From Propioniciclava flava (GTDB lineage Bacteria > Actinomycetota > Actinomycetes > Propionibacteriales > Propionibacteriaceae), in assembly GCF_004126535.1 (NCBI RefSeq), contig NZ_PPCV01000009.1, positions 1-64,000 on the forward strand: a DNA stretch of 64,000 nt, read 5' to 3'. The translations under genes and the position numbers were made by a program. Below, in pieces: positions 7,198 through 16,374 of the stretch. The notes below the pieces were generated by a model. The model was not told where the DNA came from, did no database searches, and worked only from the letters and a program-made list of their open reading frames with translations. Position 1 is the first letter of the stretch. Each line of letters opens with the position of its first letter.

Positions 7198-8883
7198 ATG
7201 GAGTCACCAAAGATCGTGATTGTGGGCGGCGTGGCGGGCGGCATGAGCTGCGCGGCACGCGCGCGACGCCTCGACGAAGCCGCCGAGATCGTCGTCCTCG
7301 AACGCGGCGAGCACGTCTCATTCGCCAACTGCGGGCTGCCCTACTACGTCGGCGGCGAGATCACCGACCCCGGCGCGCTGCTCGTCCAGACGCCCACCTC
7401 CCTACGCGCCGCCCTCAACCTCGACGTCCGCACCCGCCACGACGTCACCGGCCTGGACGCTGACCGCAAGGTCGTCACCGTCCGCACCCCCGACGGGGAG
7501 GTCGAACTCGCCTACGACGCCCTCGTGCTGGCGCCCGGGGCGCGCGCCGTCGTCCCGCCGATCCCCGGCATCGACTCCCCGCGCGTCCGGACGCTGCGCA
7601 CCGTTGACGACGCCCTCGCTCTGCGCGACGGCGTCGAGGGTGGGGCCCGCGACGCCGTCGTCCTGGGGGCCGGGTTCATCGGGCTGGAGGCCGCCGAGGC
7701 GCTCGCCCACCAGGGCCTCAACGTGACCATCGTCGAACTGGCTCCGCACGTACTGCCGCCGCTGGAATCCGAACTGGCCACCCTGGTCACCGCGGAATTG
7801 GCTGCGCTCGGCATCGACGTGCGGGCAGGAGTCGCCGCCACCGCCATCGAGCCAGAAGGGGGACGCGACGCCGTCGTCCTGGCCGACGGCAGCCGGGTCC
7901 CGGCCGACCTCATCGTCTTGTCCGTCGGCGTGCGGCCCGACACGGCCGTCTTCGAGGCCGCCGGGGTGCGCACCGAGCGCGGCGCGATACTCATCGACGA
8001 CCACGGGCGCACCTCGCTCCCCAGCGTGTGGGCCGTCGGCGACGCGACCGCCAGCGTGGACGCGGTGACGGGCGCCGTCCGCCCCGTCGCGCTGGCGGGG
8101 CCGGCGAACCGTGCCGGACGCCTCGTCGCCGACGCGATCCTGCGCCCCGACAGCGCCCGCCCGCTGCCATCCCCCCTCGGCACGGCCATCGTCCGCGCGG
8201 GCTCGCTCACCGCCGCACTCACCGGAGCGAACCGGGCCGGTCTGGACGCCGCCGGGATCGACTACGTCACCCTTCACCTGCACCCCAACCAGCACGCCGG
8301 TTACTTCCCGGGCGCGGCGCAGATGCATCTCGTCGTGCACATCAGCCCCACCGATGGGCGCCTCCTCGGTGCGCAAGCCGTCGGCACCGACGGGGTCGAT
8401 AAGCGCATCGACGTGCTAGCCACCGCGATGCGGGCCCACCTGTTCGTGACCGACCTGATCGACCTGGATCTGTCCTACTCGCCGCCCTACGGTCAGGCGA
8501 AGGACGCGGTCAACCTGGTCGGCATGGTGGGGGAGAACGTCCTCAACCAGACGCTTCGCCTGTGGTACGCCGACGACCTGGACGCGGTGCGGGCCGAGGC
8601 GCTCCTGCTTGATGTGCGCGGCCCGGCAGAAGTCGCCACTGGGGCCCTCCCTGGAGCGCTGGCCATCCCCCACACGCTGCTGCGTGAACGACTGGACGAG
8701 GTGCGTGCGGCTGCTGCGGGCCGTCCCGTTCGCGTCCTGTGCGCGTCCGGCGTCCGTTCCGCCATCGCCCACCGCATCCTGGTGCAGGCAGGCTTCGACT
8801 CGGCTTCGCTCTCGGGTGGGATGCTGACGCTGCGCGCCCACCTGGGGGAACGCGCCGCCGACGTGATCGTCGTGGCAGCCTGA
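7198..8883 (+). CDS. CoA-disulfide reductase with C-terminal rhodanese domain
   Basis: A 561-residue flavoprotein. Residues 1-440 are an FAD- and NAD(P)H-dependent oxidoreductase: GGVAGGMSCAARARR dinucleotide fold at 10-24, active Cys45 in SFANCGLPYYVGG, a second GAGFIGLEAAEAL fold near 160, and the dimerisation domain with LDLSYSPPYG. The last 110 residues are a rhodanese with persulfide-forming Cys515 (VLCASGVRS). This architecture reduces CoA disulfide or CoA persulfide and handles sulfane sulfur in the cytosol. The downstream CsoR-family regulator and the operator in its promoter suggest induction by reactive sulfur species. Confidence 0.92.
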   Translation: MESPKIVIVGGVAGGMSCAARARRLDEAAEIVVLERGEHVSFANCGLPYYVGGEITDPGALLVQTPTSLRAALNLDVRTRHDVTGLDADRKVVTVRTPDGEVELAYDALVLAPGARAVVPPIPGIDSPRVRTLRTVDDALALRDGVEGGARDAVVLGAGFIGLEAAEALAHQGLNVTIVELAPHVLPPLESELATLVTAELAALGIDVRAGVAATAIEPEGGRDAVVLADGSRVPADLIVLSVGVRPDTAVFEAAGVRTERGAILIDDHGRTSLPSVWAVGDATASVDAVTGAVRPVALAGPANRAGRLVADAILRPDSARPLPSPLGTAIVRAGSLTAALTGANRAGLDAAGIDYVTLHLHPNQHAGYFPGAAQMHLVVHISPTDGRLLGAQAVGTDGVDKRIDVLATAMRAHLFVTDLIDLDLSYSPPYGQAKDAVNLVGMVGENVLNQTLRLWYADDLDAVRAEALLLDVRGPAEVATGALPGALAIPHTLLRERLDEVRAAAAGRPVRVLCASGVRSAIAHRILVQAGFDSASLSGGMLTLRAHLGERAADVIVVAA

Positions 8884-8929
8884 AGCCGCCGACCTGTTGC
8901 TCGCTCGTCACCCACCGAAAGGCACGCCG

Positions 8930-9205
8930 ATGGCCACGAACGATCCCGAGAACGCCCGCCGCATCCTCAACCGGCTGCGCCGCGCCCGCGGCCAGTTGGA
9001 CGCCGTCATCACCGCCGTCGAGCAGCACAAACCCTGCCGCGACGTGGTGACCCAGCTCGCCGCCGTGAGCAGCGCACTGGATCGGGCGGGGTTTGCGATC
9101 ATCGCTACCGCGATGAAGGACTGCGTCGCTGACCCTGACTCCGCCCTCGCCGAGGACGGCATCACGACCGAGGAGCTCGAAAAGCTCTTCTTGACGCTGG
9201 CCTAA
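8930..9205 (+). CDS. CsoR-family repressor, CstR-like persulfide sensor candidate
   Basis: A 91-residue all-helical DUF156 repressor. Copper-sensing CsoR uses Cys-x24-His-x3-Cys. Here Cys36 and Cys65 are kept but the position four before Cys65 is Ala61 instead of His. Loss of that histidine with both cysteines kept is the signature of CstR-type sensors, which form di- or trisulfide bridges with persulfides and then release DNA. The start is the ATG at 8930 with GAAAGG upstream. It lies 46 nt after the CoA-disulfide reductase-rhodanese and probably represses that promoter through the 7172-7189 site. A metal-sensing role is less likely but not excluded. Confidence 0.88.
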   Translation: MATNDPENARRILNRLRRARGQLDAVITAVEQHKPCRDVVTQLAAVSSALDRAGFAIIATAMKDCVADPDSALAEDGITTEELEKLFLTLA

Positions 9206-9249
9206 GGGCCCGCGTCCGCATCAACCGATCGACCTCAAAGGAGAATCAC

Positions 9250-9411
9250 ATGTGCCGAGCTGTCACCTGCAAGAAGTGCGGCAAGACGACCTGGGCTGGC
9301 TGCGGCCAGCACATCGAGGAGGCCCTGCGCGGCGTTCCCGCTAGCCAGCGGTGCGCTGGCCACGATGACGAGCCGTCGACGGGGTTCATGTCGAAGATCT
9401 TCGGGCGCTGA
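9250..9411 (+). CDS. Small Cys-rich (zinc-ribbon-like) protein, 53 residues
   Basis: ATG at 9250 has an ideal AAAGGAG ribosome site. The product begins MCRAVTCKKCGKTTWAGCGQ and ends FMSKIFGR. The CxxC pair (Cys7, Cys10), Cys18 and a later CAGHD (Cys41, His44) could hold a zinc ion. I recall similar proteins as widespread uncharacterised small proteins in Actinobacteria. It follows the CstR-like gene by 44 nt and is likely the last gene of the sulfur operon, since a strong hairpin lies just after its stop. The function is unknown; a thiol, sulfur or metal carrier role would fit the neighbours. Confidence 0.85.
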   Translation: MCRAVTCKKCGKTTWAGCGQHIEEALRGVPASQRCAGHDDEPSTGFMSKIFGR

Positions 9412-9420
9412 TCCGGGCGC

Positions 9421-9446
9421 GTGTCAGGGCCTCCTTGCCCTGACAC
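9421..9446 (+). terminator. Hairpin after the sulfur operon
   Basis: GTGTCAGGGC and GCCCTGACAC form a perfect 10-bp stem with a 6-nt loop, beginning nine bases after the stop of the 53-residue gene. No U-tract follows, as is usual for actinobacterial terminators. The right arm overlaps a possible promoter (TTGCCC 9435-9440, 16 nt, TAGGGT 9457-9462) for the P-type ATPase. Confidence 0.7.
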
Positions 9447-9469
9447 CCCTGTGGGCTAGGGTGGCGCGT

Positions 9470-11497
9470 ATGGGAAGCATGGAGCCGGGCTCAGGTATGA
9501 ACCACATGGCCCACCATGCCGCCCTGTTCCGGCGGCTGTTCTGGATCATGCTCGCGCTCGCCGTCCCGACCGTGCTGCTGGACCCGATGTTCGCCCACCT
9601 GCTGGGCTACTCGCTCCCGGCGATCGCCTGGCTCAGTTGGGCGGCGCCCGCGCTGGGAACCGTCCTGTACGTGTGGGGAGGGCGTCCGTTCCTGACGGGG
9701 GCCGTCACCGAAATGGGCTCCCGTAAACCCGGGATGATGACGTTGGTCGCCCTGGCGATCACGACGGCGTTCCTGGCCTCGTGGGCGGCGCGTCTGGGAA
9801 TCATCGCCGAGAGCCTCAGCTTCTGGTGGGAACTGGCCTTGCTGGTCGTCATCATGCTGCTGGGCCACTGGCTGGAGATGCGCTCCCTCGCTCAGACGAC
9901 CTCTGCGCTGGATTCGCTGGCCGCACTGCTGCCCGACGAGGCCGAACGCGTCGTGGGGGACCGGATCGTCACGGTCACTCCGGCCGACCTTCACCCTGGA
10001 GACGTGGTCGTCGTGCGCCCCGGTGGGGCCGTCCCCGCCGACGGCGATGTGATCGACGGTACGGCAGCGTTCGACGAGTCGATGGTGACCGGCGAGTCCG
10101 TTCCGGCGTCCAGGACCGTCGGAGATCATGTCGTGGCAGGGACGATCGCCACCGACTCCGGCGTCCGAGTGCGCATCACGGCCGTGGGTGAGGACACCGC
10201 CCTGGCCGGGATCCGCAGATTGGTGGCCGACGCGCAGGCGTCCTCGTCCAGGACGCAACGGCTGGCCGACCGGGCCGCAGGATGGCTGTTTTGGTACGCC
10301 CTGGGCGCAGCGGTCATCACCCTCAGCGTGTGGCTAGCGCTCGGGCAGCCGGGCGGCGCCCTGGAACGGGCCATCACCGTCTTGGTGATCGCCTGCCCCC
10401 ACGCGCTCGGCTTGGCGATCCCCCTCGTCGTGTCCTTGTCCACCGAGAAGGCAGCCCGCGCAGGGATCCTCATCAAAGACCGACTCGCCCTCGAAGCCAT
10501 GCGTACCGTCGACGTCGTCCTGTTCGACAAGACCGGAACCCTCACCCAGGGACGCCCCACCGTGACGGCCATCGACCCGGCCGAGGGGATCGCCCCCACC
10601 GACGTCCTGGCCTGGGCGGCCGCCGCCGAGGCCGACAGCGAGCACCCGCTCGCTCGCGCCATCGTGGCCGCCGCAGCCCAGTCGGGAGTGACGGTTCCTG
10701 CGGCCTCGGGCTTCACCTCTTCCCCGGCGGCCGGAGTGTCCGCGCAGGTGGAGGGCGTGACCGTGCGCGTCGGCGGTCCGCGCCTCCTGAGCGACCAAGG
10801 AGTCCCCGCGCGCGCCATCGCGCACGAGTGGTCGGCGCAAGGTTCGATCGTCCTGCACGTCCTGCGGGGGCATGAGGTGGTCGGGGCGCTGCGCCTGGCC
10901 GACGCGATTCGTCCCGAGTCCCGTGAGGCCGTCGCGGCCCTGCACCGCCTGGGCGTTGAGGTGGGAATGGTCACCGGCGACGCCCAGGCGGTGGCTGATG
11001 CGGTCGCCGCCGACCTGGGCATTGACCACGTCTTCGCGGGAGTCAAGCCCGGCGACAAGGCAGGACGTGTCGCAGCCCTCCACGAGCACGGGCGACGTGT
11101 GGCGATGGTGGGCGACGGCGTCAATGACGCACCGGCGCTTGCCCAGGCCGACGTCGGCCTCGCGATTGGGGCGGGCACCGAGGTCGCCATCAGTTCGGCA
11201 GGGGTGATCCTGGCCGCCGACGATCCGCGCGCGGTGGTGTCGGTGATCCGCCTATCGCAGGCGAGTTACCGCATCATGCGACAGAACCTCTGGTGGGCGG
11301 CCGGATACAACCTGATCACCGTTCCGCTCGCGGCAGGCGTCCTCGCCCCGATCGGCTTCGTGCTCCCCATGAGCGTGGGGGCACTCCTGATGTCGGCATC
11401 CACGGTCGTGGTCGCGCTCAACGCTCAGCGACTACGCCGCCTCGTTCTCGACCCCGGGGCGGTCACCGCTGCGGTGCTTCGATCACACCTCGGGTAG
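9470..11497 (+). CDS. P1B-type heavy-metal ATPase with CPH motif (CopB-like)
   Basis: A 675-residue metal-exporting P-type ATPase of the inner membrane. Motifs are in order: TGES at 207-210 (actuator), CPH at 309-311 in the transport helix, DKTGT at 353-357 (phosphorylated Asp), SEHPLAR (nucleotide domain His) and GDGVNDAPA. CPH rather than CPC, and no N-terminal heavy-metal domain, place it with the CopB group (Cu or Ag export). The N-terminus is only slightly His-rich (MNHMAHH). The ATG at 9470 lies seven bases after a TAGGGT -10, so it may be leaderless; ATGs at 9479 and 9497 are alternatives. No copper-type regulator is adjacent. Confidence 0.9.
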   Translation: MGSMEPGSGMNHMAHHAALFRRLFWIMLALAVPTVLLDPMFAHLLGYSLPAIAWLSWAAPALGTVLYVWGGRPFLTGAVTEMGSRKPGMMTLVALAITTAFLASWAARLGIIAESLSFWWELALLVVIMLLGHWLEMRSLAQTTSALDSLAALLPDEAERVVGDRIVTVTPADLHPGDVVVVRPGGAVPADGDVIDGTAAFDESMVTGESVPASRTVGDHVVAGTIATDSGVRVRITAVGEDTALAGIRRLVADAQASSSRTQRLADRAAGWLFWYALGAAVITLSVWLALGQPGGALERAITVLVIACPHALGLAIPLVVSLSTEKAARAGILIKDRLALEAMRTVDVVLFDKTGTLTQGRPTVTAIDPAEGIAPTDVLAWAAAAEADSEHPLARAIVAAAAQSGVTVPAASGFTSSPAAGVSAQVEGVTVRVGGPRLLSDQGVPARAIAHEWSAQGSIVLHVLRGHEVVGALRLADAIRPESREAVAALHRLGVEVGMVTGDAQAVADAVAADLGIDHVFAGVKPGDKAGRVAALHEHGRRVAMVGDGVNDAPALAQADVGLAIGAGTEVAISSAGVILAADDPRAVVSVIRLSQASYRIMRQNLWWAAGYNLITVPLAAGVLAPIGFVLPMSVGALLMSASTVVVALNAQRLRRLVLDPGAVTAAVLRSHLG

Positions 11498-11546
11498 TTG
11501 TTCGGTCAACGAGGTTGCGGGGAGAGATGCGCGCTGGGTAATCTCG

Positions 11547-11650
11547 ACGTCGAGGGGAGTACTCCACAAGTCTCCGTCGGTCATTCCAAACGATTCCTAT
11601 CGTTCCCGGCGAGAGCACCCGCAAGCGGGTGGAGGAGACCTCCGACCTTT
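11547..11650 (+). promoter_or_regulatory. Candidate yybP-ykoY manganese riboswitch
   Basis: The leader of the TerC-like gene contains GGGGAGTACTCC (11554-11565), then CCGGCGAGAGC, a CACCCGCAAGCGGGTG hairpin, and GGAGGAGACCTCCGAC. The outer parts GTCG and CGAC can close a basal stem. The order GGGGAGTA ... CCGGCGAG ... hairpin ... GGAGGAGACCTCC is what I recall of actinobacterial yybP-ykoY elements, which bind Mn2+ and activate Mn exporters including TerC proteins. A covariance-model search would settle it. Confidence 0.7.
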
Positions 11651-11669
11651 CACGATCTGAGGAGCCCCC

Positions 11670-12698
11670 GTGCATCCGACCTTTTTGCCGCTCGAAGCCG
11701 GGCTGGACACCATCGGCACCCCCGCCCTGTGGGCGTGGACCATCGGCGGCGTCATCGCCTTGTTCGTCCTCGACTTCCTCATCACCCGGCGCCCCCACGA
11801 GGTCTCCATGAAGGAGGCCATCGGCTGGTCGATCGTCTACATCGCCCTTCCGGTCCTCTTCGGGGTGTACCTGCTGGCCCAGTTCGGCGGTCAGATCGGG
11901 CTTGAGTACTACACCGGCTATCTGGTGGAGAAGTCGCTCTCGGTCGACAACCTGTTCGTGTTCATGCTGATCCTGTCCGGCTTCGCCGTACCCAAGGAAC
12001 TCCAGCAACGCGTGTTGCTGATCGGTGTGGCGGGCGCCCTGGTGCTGCGCGCGATCTTTATCGCGGTCGGCGCCACGCTGATCGCGCAGTTCGCCATCAC
12101 CTTCTTGTTCTTCGGGCTGATCCTGCTGGCGACCGCCGTCAAGGTGTGGCGGGACGCCCAAGGCGAGAGCCATGACACCGACGTGTCCGAGTTGAAGATC
12201 GTCAAGGTCATTCGCCGGTTCTGGCCGGTCACCGACGACTATCAGGGCACCAAGATGGTTGTCCGTGAGGCCGGACGCCGCGCCCTGACCCCGCTGGCCG
12301 TCGTCACCATCGCGATCCTTGGCACCGACATCATGTTCGCCATCGACTCGGTGCCCGCCGTCTACGGCATCACCGGTGACCCCTACCTGGTGTTCGTGAC
12401 CAACGCTTTCGCCCTGCTCGGCTTGCGCGCCCTCTACTTCGTCCTGCAAGGGGTGCTGGCGAAACTGGTCCACCTCAGCTACGGCCTGGCGATCATCTTG
12501 GCCTTCATCGGCGTCAAGCTGGTTCTGCACTGGGCGCACGGGGTTTGGGCATGGGTGCCGACCGTCCCGACGCTGGCTTCGCTCGGGGTCATCGTGGGCA
12601 TCTTGGCCCTCGTGACGATCACCAGTTTGATCGCCAATCGACGGGCGGAGCAGGCGGCTGATCAGGCCGACCGGAGCCCCGATTCTGCAGGCGTCTAA
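11670..12698 (+). CDS. TerC/Alx-family membrane protein
   Basis: A 342-residue integral membrane protein with about nine hydrophobic helices. TerC signatures are the acidic EKSLSVDNLFVFMLI segment and the second-half repeat ILGTDIMFAIDSVPAVYGIT, each placing Asp residues in the membrane. The family has been linked to tellurite resistance and, in Alx and related proteins, to Mn2+ export that may metallate secreted enzymes. The GTG start at 11670 follows TGAGGAG. The candidate Mn2+ riboswitch directly upstream supports manganese export here. The C-terminus is a short charged tail. Confidence 0.9.
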   Translation: MHPTFLPLEAGLDTIGTPALWAWTIGGVIALFVLDFLITRRPHEVSMKEAIGWSIVYIALPVLFGVYLLAQFGGQIGLEYYTGYLVEKSLSVDNLFVFMLILSGFAVPKELQQRVLLIGVAGALVLRAIFIAVGATLIAQFAITFLFFGLILLATAVKVWRDAQGESHDTDVSELKIVKVIRRFWPVTDDYQGTKMVVREAGRRALTPLAVVTIAILGTDIMFAIDSVPAVYGITGDPYLVFVTNAFALLGLRALYFVLQGVLAKLVHLSYGLAIILAFIGVKLVLHWAHGVWAWVPTVPTLASLGVIVGILALVTITSLIANRRAEQAADQADRSPDSAGV

Positions 12699-12876
12699 CC
12701 GGCGTCGGAGTGTCGCGCTTGACGTGGGTGCGAGCGCGGCCACTTCGCCCCGTGTGGCCTTGCACCTATTCTTGGGGGTATGCGGTCGGGTCGCGGCCGC
12801 ATGATCGCGTCCGCTCCTGGGTGCGATTTCCCTAGCCCAGCACCCTTGTCTGGGCGCCGACTCGTCGAGGACCAGC

Positions 12877-15051
12877 ATGACTGATAGCAGCCAGGGGACA
12901 CCCCCGAGCGCGTCGCGTTCCACCGGGCGCAAGCCCAGGACGCCGGGCCGCGTCGTGCTGTCCATCCTCAAGTGGATCGTCATCGTCGGCGTTGCTCTGG
13001 CCGTGATCGGCGCCGGTGTCTTCGGCGTCCTCTACGCCCGCCAGGGCATCCCGAACCCCAACACCGACTTCCAGACCAACCTGACCAGCGTGTACTACGC
13101 CGATGGTCAGGAGCAGATGAGCACGTTCGCCGTGCAGAATCGCGTCTCGATCCCGCTGTCGGAGATGCCGCAGACCGTGAAGCAGTCGGTGGTTGCCGGG
13201 GAGAACGAAACGTTTTGGGAAGACCCGGGCATTTCGATCGCTGGTCTGATGCGCGCCGCCGCGTCCCTCGTGGGCCCGAAGGATGCCGTCGGCGGGTCGA
13301 CGATCACCCAGCAGTACGTCAAGGTCATGTACCTGACGCAGGAGAAGACGTTCACCCGGAAGCTCACCGAGATCCTCGTGGCACTCAAGATCGGCCAGGA
13401 ACTCTCCAAGGAAGACATCCTGGAGCGCTACCTCAACGCCGTCTACTTCGGCCGGGGCGCGTACGGCATCCAGGCCGCCTCGCAGGCGTACTTCGGAGTG
13501 GACGCCAAAGACCTGAACCTGGCCCAGTCGGTTGCCCTGACTGCCATCATCAACTCGCCCAATAACCTCGATCCGGGGCGCGGCGAGGCCCAGCGGCGCG
13601 ACCTGCTGGAGCGCTACCAGTACGTCCTGAACCAGATGGTGAAGCTGAAGTACATCACCGATGATCAGCGCGCCCAGATCTACACCGCGCTGCCCGACTT
13701 CCCCGCCCTGGATTCGGCGGAGTCACGGTGGGGTGGGCACAAGGGCCACCTCCTGAAGATGGTCCAAGACGAATTGAAGGGTGCGGGCTTCGACGACGCC
13801 CAGATCCAAGGTGGCGGTCTGCGCATCACGACGACCATCGACAAGACCATGCAGGACGCCGCTGTCTCCGCCGCACAGGACCAGGCGAACCGCATCGCCA
13901 AGGCGCAGAACCAGGATCCGAACTACTACCACCCGGCGATCGCTTCGATCGATACGGGCACCGGCGCGATCCTGGCGATGTACGGCGGCCCGAATTACAC
14001 CGCTGACTACACCAACTACGCCACCACCCCTCGTGCGGCTGGGTCGACGTTCAAGCCCTGGGCCCTCGTGGCCGGGCTGCGGGACGGGGCCTCCCTCACG
14101 GACCGGTTCAACGGCAACACGTTCACGCTGAAGGGCGAGCCCAAACCCATCACCAACGGTGGCCACAACTACGGCCCCGTGACGTTGGAGAAGGCCACCA
14201 CTAGCTCCATCAACACCGCTTACGTGGACCTCGTCACCCAGATGAAGGACGGCCCGCAGAAGGTCATCCAGGCGGCGCTCGACGCTGGTTTGACCAACAA
14301 CAAGTGGCAGGCGACGGCGAACATCCCGCTCGGTAGCGCCGAGGTGTCTCCCTTGGAGGCGGCGCGCGGCTTTGCCACCTTGGCGAACGAGGGGCGGCGG
14401 ACGACGCCCCACATCATCGCCCAGGTCACCGACATGAAGGGCCAGGTGGTGTACAGCCCGACGATCAATCCCGAGCAGACCGTCGAGAACGATGTGTCCA
14501 TCAATGCCGTCAATGCCCTCCTGGGTGTGACGCAGGACGGTACCGGTCAGGCCGCCGTGGCTGGCTTGAAGTACGAAGTGGCAGGCAAGACGGGTACCAA
14601 CTTCTCCAACGGGGAGACCCTGGCCACCTGGTTCGTGGGCGCTACCCGGCAAATCTCGACCGCGTTCGTGCTGACCGCTGGTCCTGAGGCTCGCAGCAAC
14701 CTGGGCCGCAACACCTATGGCTCGACCTATTCGGCCGTCGGGTGGAACGCCTACATGAAGGTCGCCATGGCCGGTAAGGACAAGATCGACTTCCCGGCCC
14801 CGGTCAAGCAGACGCGCAAGGGGAGCTTCACTGCGCCGCCTGCGCCGAGCCCGACCGCCACCGTGCCGACCGCAGCGCCGATGTCCGGGGCGCAGCCGAC
14901 GACCCCCACGACCAAGCCGGAACCGGCGGACCCGGTCGATCCGGAGGATCCGACCGAGCCAACGGATGCCCCCACGTCGGCCCGACCCACGACGCGTCCG
15001 ACCCACACGCCCCCCGGCAAGCCCACCACGACGCCCACGGCTCGCCCGTAG
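12877..15051 (+). CDS. ponA: Class A penicillin-binding protein (PonA-type)
   Basis: A 724-residue bifunctional peptidoglycan synthase anchored by one helix (about residues 28-53). The GT51 glycosyltransferase has the catalytic glutamate at about 109 in ENETFWEDPG, a divergent form of the usual EDxxFxxHxG, and GGSTITQQ at 139-146. The transpeptidase has Ser390-TFK, SIN at 444-446 and KTGT at 571-574. A Pro/Thr-rich tail of about 75 residues follows, as in mycobacterial PonA1. It polymerises lipid II and crosslinks the wall outside the membrane. It is followed 12 nt later by a GT87-type gene, an order conserved in mycobacteria. Confidence 0.93.
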   Translation: MTDSSQGTPPSASRSTGRKPRTPGRVVLSILKWIVIVGVALAVIGAGVFGVLYARQGIPNPNTDFQTNLTSVYYADGQEQMSTFAVQNRVSIPLSEMPQTVKQSVVAGENETFWEDPGISIAGLMRAAASLVGPKDAVGGSTITQQYVKVMYLTQEKTFTRKLTEILVALKIGQELSKEDILERYLNAVYFGRGAYGIQAASQAYFGVDAKDLNLAQSVALTAIINSPNNLDPGRGEAQRRDLLERYQYVLNQMVKLKYITDDQRAQIYTALPDFPALDSAESRWGGHKGHLLKMVQDELKGAGFDDAQIQGGGLRITTTIDKTMQDAAVSAAQDQANRIAKAQNQDPNYYHPAIASIDTGTGAILAMYGGPNYTADYTNYATTPRAAGSTFKPWALVAGLRDGASLTDRFNGNTFTLKGEPKPITNGGHNYGPVTLEKATTSSINTAYVDLVTQMKDGPQKVIQAALDAGLTNNKWQATANIPLGSAEVSPLEAARGFATLANEGRRTTPHIIAQVTDMKGQVVYSPTINPEQTVENDVSINAVNALLGVTQDGTGQAAVAGLKYEVAGKTGTNFSNGETLATWFVGATRQISTAFVLTAGPEARSNLGRNTYGSTYSAVGWNAYMKVAMAGKDKIDFPAPVKQTRKGSFTAPPAPSPTATVPTAAPMSGAQPTTPTTKPEPADPVDPEDPTEPTDAPTSARPTTRPTHTPPGKPTTTPTARP

Positions 15052-15063
15052 CGTCCCTGGGGC

Positions 15064-16374
15064 ATGACCGCTTCCCCCGTCTCCTCGGTGCTGGGTGCGT
15101 GGCGGGGCCGCCGTGCGGTCCCCTCCGCCGCTCCGCGGCTGCCCCCTGCCGTTGTCGCGCTCGGCCTGGCGACGGTGACGTGGTCGATCCTCATGGCGCG
15201 GCAAGCGCCGTGCCTGGCCAACCCCGGACTGCAGTATTCGGCCGGCTGCTACTCCGACATCACCGCCTTGTGGGGGTGGCGGGGGATCGAACAGGCCCAG
15301 ATCCCCTACCTCCAAGCCGACTTGGAGTACCCGGTCCTGACCGGCCTGTTCATCTATGTGACGCGCATCATCTCCGGGGTTTTCCCCGGGGATCGGATGC
15401 TCGCCTTCTTCGGCGTGAGCGCGGTGGCACTGTTCCTGTGCTTCCTGGGGCTCGTCATCGTCCATGTCGGGATGCCCCGCAGCGAGATCGGCCCAGTCCG
15501 CGACCGTGGCTGGGTGGGGTGGGCGTCGCTTGATCGAGCGGCACCAGAATCCCGCGACCTCCGCTGGGCGGCGCTGTTCCTGGCCGCCAGCCCTCTGGTC
15601 GCCTTGGCGGGCCTCATCAACTGGGATCTCCTGCCCATGGTGCTCACGTCGGCAGCCATCTGGGCGTGGGGGCGGCGGCGCCCCGGCTGGGCCGGTGTGT
15701 TCCTCGGGCTCGGAACGGCCGCGAAGCTGTACCCGGCTCTCCTCCTGGCCCCCCTGGCGTTCCTGTGCCTCCGCGAACGCCGCTGGCGCGACGGAGCGCT
15801 GGCCGCAGCGGGGGCCGCGGGGAGTTGGCTGCTGGTCAACCTGCCCATCATGGTGGCCACGCCGCAGGGCTGGGCTCACTTTTGGACGTTCAACGCGGAT
15901 CGTGGCGCCGACCTGGGCTCCATCTGGCTAGTGCTGGACGGCCTCGGGTGGACCGTTCCGCACCTGTCGCTGGTGATGGCCTCCCTCCTCGTGCTCGCGA
16001 CGGTCGCTCTCGCGATCGCCTACCTGCGCGCACCCGTCACACCGACCCTCGCCCAAGGGGCCTTCCTGATCGTGGTGGCCTTCTGCCTGGTCAACAAGGT
16101 TTACAGCCCGCAATACATGCTCTGGTTGCTGCCCCTGGCGGTGCTCGCCCGCCCCAAGGTCGTGGATTGGGTGGTGTTCTCTGCGGGGGAACTCATCTAC
16201 TGGGGTGCGGTGTGGTCCTACCTGGCGGGGAACTTGTACGCCGGTGACGGCGAGCCGCGCGGCTATTGGGTCGCCATCATCGTCAGGATGGGAACCCAGA
16301 TCTGGTTCGTGACCCGCGTGGTGCGCGACATCGTGACCGCGAAGGCGGTGGAGGGGCGCCGGTGGCTCGCGTAA
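15064..16374 (+). CDS. GT87-type polyprenol-phosphate sugar transferase, membrane protein
   Basis: A 436-residue polytopic membrane protein of the DUF2029/GT87 type, the group that contains mycobacterial alpha-mannosyltransferases acting on phosphatidylinositol mannosides or arabinan. It shows about ten hydrophobic segments, an early acidic external loop (YSDITALWGW, then YLQADLEYPVLTG) holding the presumed catalytic Asp/Glu, a GTAAKLYPALLLAPLAF segment and VNKVYSPQYMLWLLPL, both typical of the family. It lies 12 nt after the PBP gene, matching the Rv0050-Rv0051 order of Mycobacterium tuberculosis, and overlaps the next gene. Donor and acceptor are unknown. Confidence 0.85.
   Translation: MTASPVSSVLGAWRGRRAVPSAAPRLPPAVVALGLATVTWSILMARQAPCLANPGLQYSAGCYSDITALWGWRGIEQAQIPYLQADLEYPVLTGLFIYVTRIISGVFPGDRMLAFFGVSAVALFLCFLGLVIVHVGMPRSEIGPVRDRGWVGWASLDRAAPESRDLRWAALFLAASPLVALAGLINWDLLPMVLTSAAIWAWGRRRPGWAGVFLGLGTAAKLYPALLLAPLAFLCLRERRWRDGALAAAGAAGSWLLVNLPIMVATPQGWAHFWTFNADRGADLGSIWLVLDGLGWTVPHLSLVMASLLVLATVALAIAYLRAPVTPTLAQGAFLIVVAFCLVNKVYSPQYMLWLLPLAVLARPKVVDWVVFSAGELIYWGAVWSYLAGNLYAGDGEPRGYWVAIIVRMGTQIWFVTRVVRDIVTAKAVEGRRWLA

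Noticed and set aside
9365-9469. Extended N-terminus of the P-type ATPase
   Set aside because: The extra 35 codons overlap the 53-residue gene and the hairpin, and are Arg/Ser-rich. The ATG at 9470 with a nearby -10 is a better start.
13723-15879. 718-codon minus-strand open frame across the PBP and GT87 genes
   Set aside because: It is opposite two well-supported genes, is dominated by Arg/Gly/His, and has no family signature. Long antisense frames are expected at this GC content.
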